From Sphingobacterium allocomposti (GTDB lineage: Bacteria > Bacteroidota > Bacteroidia > Sphingobacteriales > Sphingobacteriaceae), in assembly GCF_008124885.1 (NCBI RefSeq), contig NZ_VNHX01000030.1:1-54586 (forward strand): a stretch of 54,586 bases of DNA, in the 5' to 3' direction. The notes under the pieces are model-generated. The model had not been told where the DNA came from. It saw nothing but the letters and a program-made list of their open reading frames with translations, and did no database searches. A program made the translations under genes and the position numbers. Positions 1-7,740 of this stretch are shown here, in pieces. Numbering within the stretch: position 1 is the stretch's first letter; every line of letters begins with the position of its first letter.

Positions 1-49
1 GCCAGAGCCGATGGTATTGCCGTAACAGGTGGGAGAGTAGGTCGGTGCC
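1..49 (+). rRNA. rrf: 5S ribosomal RNA, 3' end only
   Basis: The first 49 bases match the conserved 3' third of a bacterial 5S rRNA: the GAGCCGATGGTATTGCC and GGGAGAGTAGGTCGGTGCC segments, as found in Bacteroidota. The gene is cut by the left edge, so an rRNA operon probably lies just outside the window. A strong hairpin terminator follows 13 nt later. Confidence 0.85.
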
Positions 50-61
50 TAATTTTACAGG

Positions 62-96
62 AAAGCCCCTTCAGGAAACTGCAAGGGGCTTTTTTT
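62..96 (+). terminator. Rho-independent terminator of the rRNA operon
   Basis: A 10-bp perfect stem (AAAGCCCCTT at 62-71 with AAGGGGCTTT at 83-92) has an 11-nt loop and runs into a seven-T tract. It closes the rRNA transcript. Confidence 0.85.
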
Positions 97-145
97 ATGT
101 TAAGAGATGTGAGATGGGAGACATCAGATGTGGGACCCCTGTCTG

Positions 146-204
146 ATATTCCAATCCCGCTGCTCCATTTGACCGTTCAGCTTATACCATATTCCAATCC
201 CGCT
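146..204. repeat. Two copies of a 16-nt direct repeat
   Basis: ATATTCCAATCCCGCT occurs at 146-161 and again at 189-204. The rest of 97-312 shows no gene. The role is unknown; it may be debris of an older duplication next to the rRNA operon. Confidence 0.6.
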
Positions 205-312
205 ACGTGATACCGGCTGCCCTATACCACTGATAGTAAACAGATAACAGACACGGCGCCCGCCCGTGGGCTGATATCTCTAATCCAATACTAGCTACTC
301 AATACTATTTCT

Positions 313-320
313 TATCTTTG
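313..320 (+). promoter_or_regulatory. Probable -7 promoter element for the radical SAM gene
   Basis: TATCTTTG matches the Bacteroidota -7 consensus TAnnTTTG. It ends only 7 nt before the ATG at 328, so a transcript starting at the usual distance would have almost no leader. I see no good TTG -33 element at 17-23 nt spacing. Confidence 0.45.
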
Positions 321-327
321 TCTTCAA

Positions 328-1275
328 ATGGGTACACTACTGGATAATGGAGTAAAGCCGTACAATCATTACGGAGCTTACTTGAAACAGAAATATAACG
401 GACAGCGGGTTTTCAAGGTTATCGTTGATGGTAACTTTACGTGTCCGAACAGGGATGGCAGCAAGGGATACGGCGGATGTACTTATTGCAATGTAGATTC
501 TTTTACACCAGATACGGCCCGCAAGATCCCCTCTATTAGGGAGCAAGTGGAAAGTGGTATCGAGCGGGCGCGGAATTCTTATGGGGCCGAGAAGTTTATC
601 ATATATTTTCAGCCCAATACGAACACTTATGCACCGACGCATTTGCTGAAAATGATGTATGATGAGGCGTTAAGTATCGATCCCGAAAATACATTGGGCT
701 TGTCCGTGGGTACCCGTCCAGATTGTATTGACTTCGAAAAAATAGCTTTATTGGAATCGTACACGGATCGTCTCGATGTCGATTTGGAGATGGGAATGGA
801 GTCGATCTATAATGAAACGTTGACGCGCATCAACCGTGGATGCTCGCACGACGAATTTTTGGGAGCTATGGACCTACTAAAAGGTACTAAGTTAGACTTA
901 TGCGTGCACACGATTTTCGGTTTTCCATGGGAAACCGAAGAAATGATGCTGCGCTATGCCGACGAGATCAACCGGCATCCTTCTATTAAGTTTGTGAAGC
1001 TACATCACTTACATATTGTCGAAGGATCTATAATGGGTGTAAAATATAAAAGAGAGCCGTTCAAATTATTTTCTATAGATGAATATACCGACTTTTTAGC
1101 ACGCTTTATACCGCTACTACGCCCCGATATTATAATTCAACGTATTTTCGGCATTGCGGATAAGGATCTGCTGATAGCGCCAAACTGGGGTTTTCCCAAG
1201 TCCAGAATACAGACGTATATTGACAAAGGTTTAGAAAGCCGCGGAATTAAACAGGGGAGCTTATATCAGGGCTAG
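328..1275 (+). CDS. Radical SAM protein, TIGR01212/YhcC-like
   Basis: A 315-residue radical SAM enzyme. The iron-sulfur ligands are Cys39, Cys51 and Cys54, in the Cx11CxxC spacing typical of the YhcC/TIGR01212 group rather than the common CxxxCxxC. They lie in a CPNRDGSKGYGGCTYC stretch that is nearly invariant in this family. Length and N-terminus agree with family members, which supports the ATG at 328 although the putative promoter is very close. The enzyme should cleave S-adenosylmethionine at a [4Fe-4S] cluster; the physiological substrate of the family is not firmly established. It stands alone, followed by a convergent gene. Confidence 0.88.
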   Translation: MGTLLDNGVKPYNHYGAYLKQKYNGQRVFKVIVDGNFTCPNRDGSKGYGGCTYCNVDSFTPDTARKIPSIREQVESGIERARNSYGAEKFIIYFQPNTNTYAPTHLLKMMYDEALSIDPENTLGLSVGTRPDCIDFEKIALLESYTDRLDVDLEMGMESIYNETLTRINRGCSHDEFLGAMDLLKGTKLDLCVHTIFGFPWETEEMMLRYADEINRHPSIKFVKLHHLHIVEGSIMGVKYKREPFKLFSIDEYTDFLARFIPLLRPDIIIQRIFGIADKDLLIAPNWGFPKSRIQTYIDKGLESRGIKQGSLYQG

Positions 1276-1280
1276 AAGAG

Positions 1281-1341
1281 CCGGAAAGCGCAGGTCCAAT
1301 GACAGTCGTACCCGGTTGTGTGCAGGAAACTGGCTTTCCGG
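1281..1341. terminator. Possible hairpin between convergent genes
   Basis: CCGGAAAGC (1281-1289) pairs with GCTTTCCGG (1333-1341) across a 43-nt loop. It sits between the stop codons of two convergent genes, where a shared terminator is expected. The long loop and lack of a T tract make it weak. Confidence 0.3.
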
Positions 1342-1363
1342 TTCCGAAGTAGGAGTTCAACGC

Positions 1364-1834
1364 TTATTTTTGCTCAAGTATACCTTTCAGATCTGCAGGC
1401 GAATAGTTAATTGATTTCAGCGTTTTGTTGTCGCCCTCCCTAAACACGAGGTATAAGCCGTCTACTTTTTTATAGTACGAGCTTACTCCTTTTGTTTCAT
1501 AATACGCCTGCGTAGCTTTAGCTTCCTCTTCTGTTTTGCATGCCTTACTCATATTTGAACGTTGCACTTCTTCGAACAGCGCATTGAACTTATCTTTTAA
1601 GCCAAATTCTAATACCGCACCGGAAAGTACATATTGGATGTCGCACAATGCGTCAGCAACCTCAACGATGTCGTTGTTATCAATAGCTTCCTGAAGTTCT
1701 TTTAATTCCTCTGCTATAAGTGCCACGCGCAGGTTGCATCTATCTGCTGAGGGTATGGTGGGCGCTTCCAGGATAGGGTGTTGAAAGGTCTTATGAAATT
1801 CGGCTACAGCACTCAATGTTTTAGGGTCCGTCAT
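1364..1834 (-). CDS. MazG-like nucleotide pyrophosphohydrolase family protein
   Basis: A 156-residue protein of the all-alpha NTP pyrophosphohydrolase (MazG/HisE-like) superfamily. The diagnostic helix EELKELQEAI, followed by EVADALCDIQYVL, gives the ExxE...ExxD acidic residues that bind magnesium and a nucleotide triphosphate. A second part (about residues 85-156) rich in Lys and Tyr is typical of the Bacteroidota version. I place the start at the ATG at 1834, not at the farther upstream in-frame start at 1927, because the upstream codons run through a terminator hairpin and a promoter-like element. The substrate is unknown; house-cleaning of non-canonical nucleotides is the usual role. Confidence 0.8.
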   Translation of the reverse strand: MTDPKTLSAVAEFHKTFQHPILEAPTIPSADRCNLRVALIAEELKELQEAIDNNDIVEVADALCDIQYVLSGAVLEFGLKDKFNALFEEVQRSNMSKACKTEEEAKATQAYYETKGVSSYYKKVDGLYLVFREGDNKTLKSINYSPADLKGILEQK

Positions 1835-1849
1835 AGTTGTAATTTTTGT

Positions 1850-1857
1850 CAAAAGTA
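1850..1857 (-). promoter_or_regulatory. Probable -7 element for the pyrophosphohydrolase gene
   Basis: The minus strand reads TACTTTTG here, a match to TAnnTTTG, 15 nt before the ATG at 1834. The nearest TTG is only 13 nt upstream of it, so the -33 element is not convincing. Confidence 0.4.
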
Positions 1858-1900
1858 CGAAAACCCATTGCAAGAAAAAAGACGAAGGAGGCTGTTCGTG

Positions 1901-1952
1901 TATTACATATGAAAATAGCACCTGCAAAGAGGTGCTATTTTCATATGTAATA
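1901..1952 (-). terminator. Perfect 23-bp inverted repeat, terminator after rluB
   Basis: Bases 1901-1923 pair without mismatch with 1930-1952, leaving a 6-nt loop. The inner part (AGCACCT/AGGTGCT) is flanked by A-rich and T-rich arms, so it can act as a terminator in either direction. It lies 70 nt past the rluB stop and separates that transcript from the next gene on the same strand. Confidence 0.75.
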
Positions 1953-2022
1953 GTTATTCATTTGTGGTCTGCTCTCAATACATTCACGAGCTCACTACGT
2001 TCGTTGGCAGTTCATCCACATT

Positions 2023-3228
2023 TTATTTAATAAGATGTTTTAGCTGTATAAGCTCCCGCTCTTCCAGATACCGCCAACGTCCTCTCGGCAGGTCTTTTTT
2101 CGTGAGGTTCGCATATACCACGCGATCGAGTTTTACAATTTCGTATCCCAATGATTCGAAAATACGTCTGACAATGCGGTTTTTTCCGGAGTGGATCTGT
2201 ATTCCGATCTCGCGTTTGCTGGCTCCTTGCACGTAGCTGAGGTCGTCAGGTTTGATCATCCCATCTTCCAGTTCTATACCAAATTGTATTTTGTTAAAGT
2301 CGCCTTGTGTCAGGTTCTTATTCAACTCAACGTTATAGATCTTACTGACATTATTGCGGGGATGGGACAATTTTTCGGCAAGGTTACCATCATTTGTCAA
2401 TAACAGTAAACCCGTGGTGTTTCTGTCTAATCGTCCGACAGGATAAATACGCTCTTTTGTCGCTTTAGCGACTAAATGCATCACGGTGCGGCGTTCCTGC
2501 GGGTCATCCGTTGTCGTGATATAGTCCTTCGGTTTATTTAATAGTACATACACCATTTTTTCGCGCTTCAGACGCTCACCATTATAGCGGACTTCATCTT
2601 TTGCGGGATCTACTTTTGTTCCCAACTCCGTAACCACGGTACCATTTACCGAGACGACGCCCGATTCGATGAGTTCGTCTGCTTTTCGGCGGGAGCAGAT
2701 ACCGGCATTTGAGATGTATCGGTTCAGACGGATTAGTCCGTCGTCCTTAGGCTCAGCAGTGGCGATCTTTTTCCGTGGATGGAATGTCTTACCTCTGCTG
2801 TTTCCTTTATCTTCATCGTACTTCTTGTATGGGCGGCTAGACTTCTCGAAGCGGTTGGAGTCACCGAAAGATTTCCGCTCGCGATCATCTCTTTCAAACG
2901 GACGTCCACCGCTTTTCCGGTCGCCGTTATCATATTTCCTGAAAGAGCGGTCTCCTTCCCGCTTTTCGTTCTTTTCAAATTTTTTAAAGGGCCGATCATT
3001 GCTTTCAAACCTGTTGTATGGGCGATCGGTGCTTTTTTTATCTTTCTTCTCGAATCTATCAAACGGCCTTTCTGTAGATCTCCTTTCCGGACGATCTGTA
3101 CCAAACTTATCCGATCTGTTTTTCGATGATGATTGTTGACGACCACTCGTTGACCTGAAGCTTTCGGAGTTGCTTCTATTTTTTTTGGAGTTGTCATCAC
3201 GACTGTTCCTTCTATTATTGAATGGCAT
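2023..3228 (-). CDS. rluB: 23S rRNA pseudouridine synthase, RluB/RsuA family, with long basic N-terminal extension
   Basis: A 401-residue protein. Residues 1-160 are a low-complexity, presumably disordered extension rich in Arg, Lys, Asp and Ser, with a repeating pattern around RPFxRFE and RPFKKFEK. An S4 RNA-binding domain follows (about 165-222, LNRYISNAGICSRRKADELI), then the pseudouridine synthase domain with the catalytic GRLDRNTTGLLLLTNDG motif (Asp268). Family members in Bacteroidota often carry such tails; RluB of E. coli lacks this one at the N-terminus. It isomerises a uridine in 23S rRNA, by family; the exact site is inferred. Gene is monocistronic, with its own promoter and terminator. 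Confidence 0.9.
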   Translation of the reverse strand: MPFNNRRNSRDDNSKKNRSNSESFRSTSGRQQSSSKNRSDKFGTDRPERRSTERPFDRFEKKDKKSTDRPYNRFESNDRPFKKFEKNEKREGDRSFRKYDNGDRKSGGRPFERDDRERKSFGDSNRFEKSSRPYKKYDEDKGNSRGKTFHPRKKIATAEPKDDGLIRLNRYISNAGICSRRKADELIESGVVSVNGTVVTELGTKVDPAKDEVRYNGERLKREKMVYVLLNKPKDYITTTDDPQERRTVMHLVAKATKERIYPVGRLDRNTTGLLLLTNDGNLAEKLSHPRNNVSKIYNVELNKNLTQGDFNKIQFGIELEDGMIKPDDLSYVQGASKREIGIQIHSGKNRIVRRIFESLGYEIVKLDRVVYANLTKKDLPRGRWRYLEERELIQLKHLIK

Positions 3229-3246
3229 ATTTGCGAAATTAAGTTA

Positions 3247-3254
3247 CAAAGATA
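3247..3254 (-). promoter_or_regulatory. Probable -7 element for rluB
   Basis: The minus strand reads TATCTTTG (consensus TAnnTTTG), 18 nt before the rluB ATG, implying a leader of only about 12 nt. No clear -33 TTG is seen. Confidence 0.45.
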
Positions 3255-3330
3255 ACGTTTTTATCTGGTTTATAGAAAAAAAATATAATGTGCTTAAACC
3301 GCTGTTCCAAGAGCACTGCATACTTTTAAG

Positions 3331-3356
3331 AACGGCGGTTTGAATCCGCCGTTTTG
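3331..3356. terminator. GC-rich hairpin in the divergent intergenic region
   Basis: AACGGCGG (3331-3338) pairs with CCGCCGTT (3346-3353), loop 7 nt, followed by TTTG. It looks like a plus-strand terminator, yet no plus-strand gene lies upstream of it. It may insulate the two divergent promoters, or mark the end of a small unannotated transcript. Confidence 0.5.
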
Positions 3357-3362
3357 TAACTA

Positions 3363-3423
3363 TTTGGAAGATAACGATATGGTTTGTATATTTGTCGGCT
3401 GAAATTGGACCAAGCTATTTTTG
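3363..3423 (+). promoter_or_regulatory. Tandem promoters of the lytic transglycosylase gene
   Basis: Two complete Bacteroidota promoters follow each other: TTTG at 3363-3366, 20 nt, TATATTTG at 3387-3394; and TTTG at 3391-3394, 21 nt, TATTTTTG at 3416-3423. The -7 box of the first contains the -33 box of the second. The leader to the ATG at 3487 would be about 55-85 nt. Confidence 0.5.
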
Positions 3424-3486
3424 ATCGGATTTTCGGTTCTGATAACGGAACCGGAATTTCGTGGATAGGTAGCAGTAAGGGATTGA

Positions 3487-4293
3487 ATGATAAGAAAGAA
3501 AGTACTATGTAGTAGTATAGTTCTAGCAGTTATGTTGCTTTCCAAACTATACTCCAGCGCACACTCGGCCTCAAAGAGAGATCCTATACGGACGGCAATG
3601 TTGGCACAGGTCGAGAAAAGGAAAAAGGCGATAGCCCTATCGCCCGAAAAACAGAAAGAGGCTTACTATAGCTCGATAAGATTTGCCGACAGGCGGGTTC
3701 CACTACAAAACCCCACAGTAGAAGTTAAGTTCGAAAGGTATTTAGCAAATTTTTCCTTCCGTAGGCAACAATCGTACGATTTGCATAAAAAAGCGGCAAA
3801 GCATCTACCGAAGATTGCGTCGATATTAAGGTCGTATGGAATTCCAGAGGATTTCAAGTACATCCCGCTTATTGAGAGTGATATGAATCCTAGGGTGACT
3901 TCACATCGGGGGGCAGGGGGATATTGGCAGTTTATGCCGGCCACAGCGCGGCTTTACGGACTGCGGGTGGACGGACAGGTTGACGAGCGGAAAGATCTTA
4001 TAAAATCCACTCATGCAGCAGCCCGCTATCTAAAGAGCTTATACAAGGAATTTGACGACTGGACGCTGGTCGCCGCGGCATATAATGTCGGGGGGGGAAA
4101 CCTAAAGTCGACTATACGGAGACAGGGCACCCGGGACTATTATAAGTTGCGTTTAAACAAAGAGACGGGCTCCTATATCTATAAACTGGTCTCTGTAAAG
4201 CAGGTAATTGAAAATCCGAACAAACATGGGTACAAGCGCTATGCGAAGATGGATGACAAGTACCAGCATATTAATGAACAGAACTTACTCTAG
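3487..4293 (+). CDS. Lytic transglycosylase (SLT domain), exported
   Basis: A 268-residue exported enzyme that should cleave the MurNAc-GlcNAc bond of peptidoglycan to give 1,6-anhydro ends. Residues 1-27 form a signal peptide (basic MIRKK, hydrophobic IVLAVMLLSKLY, AHS cleavage region). The SLT domain covers about 110-245: catalytic Glu130 in YIPLIESDMN, then GAGGYWQFMPATARLYGL and AAYNVGGGN (197-205), all family hallmarks. It is shorter than MltD and has no LysM repeats, so peptidoglycan binding depends on the catalytic domain alone. It is transcribed alone, with tandem promoters and its own terminator. Confidence 0.9.
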   Translation: MIRKKVLCSSIVLAVMLLSKLYSSAHSASKRDPIRTAMLAQVEKRKKAIALSPEKQKEAYYSSIRFADRRVPLQNPTVEVKFERYLANFSFRRQQSYDLHKKAAKHLPKIASILRSYGIPEDFKYIPLIESDMNPRVTSHRGAGGYWQFMPATARLYGLRVDGQVDERKDLIKSTHAAARYLKSLYKEFDDWTLVAAAYNVGGGNLKSTIRRQGTRDYYKLRLNKETGSYIYKLVSVKQVIENPNKHGYKRYAKMDDKYQHINEQNLL

Positions 4294-4303
4294 TAGCTAT
4301 ATC

Positions 4304-4328
4304 AAGCCTCGCCAAGCGGGGCTTTTTC
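4304..4328 (+). terminator. Terminator after the lytic transglycosylase gene
   Basis: AAGCCTCG (4304-4311) pairs with CGGGGCTT (4317-4324, one T-G wobble), loop 5 nt, then a T tract. It separates this gene from the cbb3 oxidase operon. Confidence 0.8.
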
Positions 4329-4479
4329 TTTGTGCTATACGTTCTGCCTAGGCACCGTTCCTCTCTTGTAAAGCCGTGTGATTGTTTTTAGTGACCAACG
4401 TCATATTTTTAACCAATATCCATCATTAGACTGTCATAAAAAACGCTCTACTTTTACTGCGGTAATCAATAACAGCAGT

Positions 4480-6630
4480 ATGCAAATAGAGCAATTTAAT
4501 TACGACAACAAGATTGTACGCGATTTCGGGATCGCTACAATAATCTGGGGGCTCGTAGGGATGTCCGTCGGGCTTTTGGTGGCCAGCCAGCTGATTTGGC
4601 CGCAGTTGAATTTTTTAACACAGTATACGACATTCGGGCGGGTTCGTCCTGTACATACCAATGCCGTAATCTTTGCTTTTGTCGGAAACGCAATTTTCAT
4701 GGGCGTTTATTACTCGCTCCAACGTGTATTAAAAGCCCGCATGTTCAGTGACACGCTGAGTAAAATTCACTTTTGGGGATGGCAGCTCATTATCGTGGCG
4801 TCGGCGATAACATTGCCTTTAGGGCTTACCACGTCGCATGAGTACGCGGAAATGGAGTGGCCTATTGACGTCGGTATCGCGTTGATTTGGGTCGTATTCG
4901 GCATTAATATGTTCGGAACCATCCTTCGACGCAGAGAACGTCATATGTATGTTGCTGTATGGTTTTACATAGCGACATTTGTCACTGTCGCTGTCCTTCA
5001 TATCGTAAATTCCGTCCAACTTCCCGTAAGTTTTTGGAAGAGCTACTATGTATATGCGGGCGTTCAGGACGCATTGGTACAATGGTGGTATGGACACAAT
5101 GCAGTAGCTTTCTTTTTGACGACGCCTTACTTGGGCATGATGTACTATTTTCTGCCGAAGATGGCCAATCGGCCTATTTATTCCTATAAACTTAGTATTC
5201 TTCATTTCTGGTCTCTCATATTTATCTATATATGGGCGGGGCCGCATCATCTATTGTATACGTCGTTACCCACATGGGTGCAATCGCTGGGTGTCGTTTT
5301 CTCTATTATGCTCATTGCCCCAAGCTGGGGCGGTATGATCAATGGCCTTCTTACCTTGCGTGGGGCATGGGATAAGGTACGTACGGAGCCTACGTTAAAA
5401 TTTATGGTGGTGGCGTTGACAAGCTATGGGATGGCAACGTTTGAAGGGCCTATGTTATCCTTGAAACAGGTCAACGCGATCGCGCACTTCACCGACTGGA
5501 TTGTCGCACACGTACACGTGGGCGCATTGGGATGGAATGGTTTCATGACCTTCGCAATCCTGTATTATCTTGTTCCTCGTATATATAAGACGGATCTATA
5601 TTCAAAAAAGCTTGCGAACGTCCACTTTTGGATTGGTACACTCGGTATACTTTTCTATGCGATCCCGATGTATTGGGCAGCAGTGGTGCAAGGGCTGATG
5701 TGGAAAGAATTCACGCCGGAAGGCGTCCTAAAGTATCCGAACTTTTTAGCGACGACGTTGGAGATCATTCCTATGCATATCATGCGCGCTACGGGCGGGG
5801 CTTTGTACCTGGCCGGCGCAATTATCATGACTGTTAATCTTGTCAAGACAATGCGGCAGGGTAAGCTGCGTGCAGACGAGGCTGCAGAAGCCGCGGTACC
5901 AGGTCCGATAGTCGTACACGAAGCAGTGCGGCATAGACGTTTGGAACGTAAACCCGTACTCTTCATGGTGCTGGCGCTTGTTGCCATCCTGATCGGCGGA
6001 ATCGTTGAAATGATACCGACCTTTACGGTAACCAGCAACGTTCCGAAGATCGAATCGGTACGGCCATATTCGGCGTTGGAGCTACAGGGCAGAGACTTGT
6101 ATATTAGGGAGGGGTGTGTCAATTGCCACTCACAAACGGTCCGACCGTTCCGTTCGGAGACATCGCGCTATGGCGAATATAGCAAAGCTGGTGAGTTTAT
6201 ATATGACAGACCTTTTTTATGGGGCTCTAAACGTACGGGACCAGATCTTCATCGTATAGGGGGCAAATACCCCAACAAATGGCACTTCGACCATTTGCTG
6301 GATCCTACCATAACGTCGCCCGGTAGTATCATGCCTGCGTACCCCTGGCTCATCACGCAGCAGTTGGACAACAGCCTGCTGTCTGAGAAGATGAATGCCA
6401 TGCGCGTATTAGGTGTTCCCTATACCGCGGACGAAATTACGCAGGCGGTTGCTCATGCTAAGCAGCAGGCTGCGACGATCGCTGAAGAGCTCCGGTCGAA
6501 CCAGGTCGACGTCCGTCCGGACAGGGAAATTATAGCAATGATAGCCTACCTGCAGCGCCTAGGAACGGATATTAAGGCGACAGCGGAGGATGAAAGAGCC
6601 GCATCTACAGAGATCAATAAACGAAATTAA
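4480..6630 (+). CDS. ccoN: cbb3-type cytochrome c oxidase, fused subunits I and II (CcoN-CcoO)
   Basis: A 716-residue fusion of the catalytic subunit and the membrane-anchored mono-heme cytochrome, the usual arrangement in Bacteroidota. The CcoN part (about 1-460) has some twelve membrane helices; His59 and His346 fit the low-spin heme ligands, His206, His256 and His257 the copper B ligands, His344 the high-spin heme ligand, and Tyr260 in HHLLY the active-site tyrosine. The CcoO part has a membrane anchor (about 494-512) and heme c site CVNCH at 546-550. It reduces oxygen at low tension and pumps protons. I chose the ATG at 4480 because homologous sequence begins with MQIEQFNYD; the in-frame codons upstream look non-coding. 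First gene of a six-gene run. Confidence 0.95.
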   Translation: MQIEQFNYDNKIVRDFGIATIIWGLVGMSVGLLVASQLIWPQLNFLTQYTTFGRVRPVHTNAVIFAFVGNAIFMGVYYSLQRVLKARMFSDTLSKIHFWGWQLIIVASAITLPLGLTTSHEYAEMEWPIDVGIALIWVVFGINMFGTILRRRERHMYVAVWFYIATFVTVAVLHIVNSVQLPVSFWKSYYVYAGVQDALVQWWYGHNAVAFFLTTPYLGMMYYFLPKMANRPIYSYKLSILHFWSLIFIYIWAGPHHLLYTSLPTWVQSLGVVFSIMLIAPSWGGMINGLLTLRGAWDKVRTEPTLKFMVVALTSYGMATFEGPMLSLKQVNAIAHFTDWIVAHVHVGALGWNGFMTFAILYYLVPRIYKTDLYSKKLANVHFWIGTLGILFYAIPMYWAAVVQGLMWKEFTPEGVLKYPNFLATTLEIIPMHIMRATGGALYLAGAIIMTVNLVKTMRQGKLRADEAAEAAVPGPIVVHEAVRHRRLERKPVLFMVLALVAILIGGIVEMIPTFTVTSNVPKIESVRPYSALELQGRDLYIREGCVNCHSQTVRPFRSETSRYGEYSKAGEFIYDRPFLWGSKRTGPDLHRIGGKYPNKWHFDHLLDPTITSPGSIMPAYPWLITQQLDNSLLSEKMNAMRVLGVPYTADEITQAVAHAKQQAATIAEELRSNQVDVRPDREIIAMIAYLQRLGTDIKATAEDERAASTEINKRN

Positions 6631-6632
6631 TC

Positions 6633-6815
6633 ATGTTTAAGCAGATAACAAATCTTAACGGCGACGAGCTTTATCTCATTGTTTCCTTATGGATCTTCCT
6701 CGTGTTCTTCATTTCAGTAGGGTGTATGTTGTTCTGGATGAAGAAGGACCATATCGATCATATGAGGGACATCCCGTTGGAAAATCAGGAAAACGAGAAC
6801 GAAACGCGCGGCTAG
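6633..6815 (+). CDS. ccoQ: Small cbb3 oxidase membrane subunit, CcoQ-like
   Basis: A 60-residue protein with one membrane helix (about residues 14-35) and a charged cytoplasmic tail. It starts 2 nt after ccoNO ends and lies 13 nt before ccoP, the position of CcoQ in cbb3 operons. CcoQ stabilises the oxidase complex in proteobacteria. Sequence similarity in such a short protein is slight, so the name rests mainly on size, topology and position. Confidence 0.75.
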   Translation: MFKQITNLNGDELYLIVSLWIFLVFFISVGCMLFWMKKDHIDHMRDIPLENQENENETRG

Positions 6816-6828
6816 AGGAAATCAAATT

Positions 6829-7683
6829 ATGAAAACATTAATATTAATAGCGGGCGTCGCCCATAAAAGTGCCGAGTGGCTTTTCGGCTCGGGAAATATA
6901 TATAATGACGTCCTTGTTATTGCACTCATTATAGTCATGTTAGCGCTGTTAGCGGCAGCCGTTGTTATACACCGGGCTTTTTCGGCTGTTATTCGACTGA
7001 CGATGCCGGAGGTGGCAGTGGTGGAAAAGAAAAAGCAAAAAAAAGGCAGAGCATGGCAGGCAACATGGAACCGACTGCTGAGTCTCCGGCCGATCGAGGA
7101 AGAGAAGGATCTTGAGATCGAGCATGAATACGATGGAATCAGGGAGCTGGACAATCCTATTCCGGCATGGTTCAATGCGCTTTTCTATTCGACTGTGGCA
7201 TTCGGCACTGTCTACTTGCTAGTATACCATGTGTTTGGATGGGGGTTAAGTCAAGAGCAGGAGTATCATCAGGAAATGCTATTAGCAGAAAAGGCGAAGC
7301 AGGAATTTTTAGCGCAAGCAGCTAGTCAGGTTGATGAAAACACGATAACAGTTGACGAGACAGGTTCGTTGGCCATAGCGGGAAAGGCTGTATTCGCAGC
7401 TAACTGTGTGGCATGTCACGGAGGCCTTGGTGAGGGGGGAATCGGCCCGAATTTAACCGATGACTACTGGCTACACGGTTCGGATATAAGAGATATCTTC
7501 AGGGTGGTTAAATATGGAGTGCCGGCGAAGGGCATGGTTCCTTGGGAACAAACCTTAACACCTGCCCAGATTGCCGAAGTGTCCAATTACATTGTGACGC
7601 TCAAAGGGACGAACCCACCGAATGCGAAGGAGCCGCAAGGGGAAAAGGTGGTAGAAGAATTTACTTCGATCAACAATCAATAG
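6829..7683 (+). CDS. ccoP: cbb3-type cytochrome c oxidase subunit III (CcoP), mono-heme
   Basis: A 284-residue membrane-anchored cytochrome c that passes electrons to the oxidase. Two N-terminal hydrophobic segments (about 27-48 and 115-137, the latter in the CcoP-typical NPIPAWFNALFYSTVAFGTVYL context) flank a charged loop; the periplasmic domain has a single heme c site CVACH at 193-197 with likely axial Met236 in KGMVPW. Proteobacterial CcoP has two hemes; the one-heme form is usual for Bacteroidota. It begins 13 nt after the small subunit, inside the cco operon. Confidence 0.93.
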   Translation: MKTLILIAGVAHKSAEWLFGSGNIYNDVLVIALIIVMLALLAAAVVIHRAFSAVIRLTMPEVAVVEKKKQKKGRAWQATWNRLLSLRPIEEEKDLEIEHEYDGIRELDNPIPAWFNALFYSTVAFGTVYLLVYHVFGWGLSQEQEYHQEMLLAEKAKQEFLAQAASQVDENTITVDETGSLAIAGKAVFAANCVACHGGLGEGGIGPNLTDDYWLHGSDIRDIFRVVKYGVPAKGMVPWEQTLTPAQIAEVSNYIVTLKGTNPPNAKEPQGEKVVEEFTSINNQ

Positions 7684-7740
7684 CGGTGTTATCTTGTTTT
7701 AGGGCATCGTAAACTAAAGTTTAATAATAGCAGCAAGCAC

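Noticed and set aside
2669..3139. Plus-strand frames over the rluB N-terminus
   Set aside because: Antisense shadows of the Arg/Ser-rich coding sequence; the minus-strand frame has the S4 and synthase motifs.
4329..4479. FNR-type operator before the cbb3 operon
   Set aside because: A TTG...CCAA pattern occurs but no TTGAT-N4-ATCAA palindrome.
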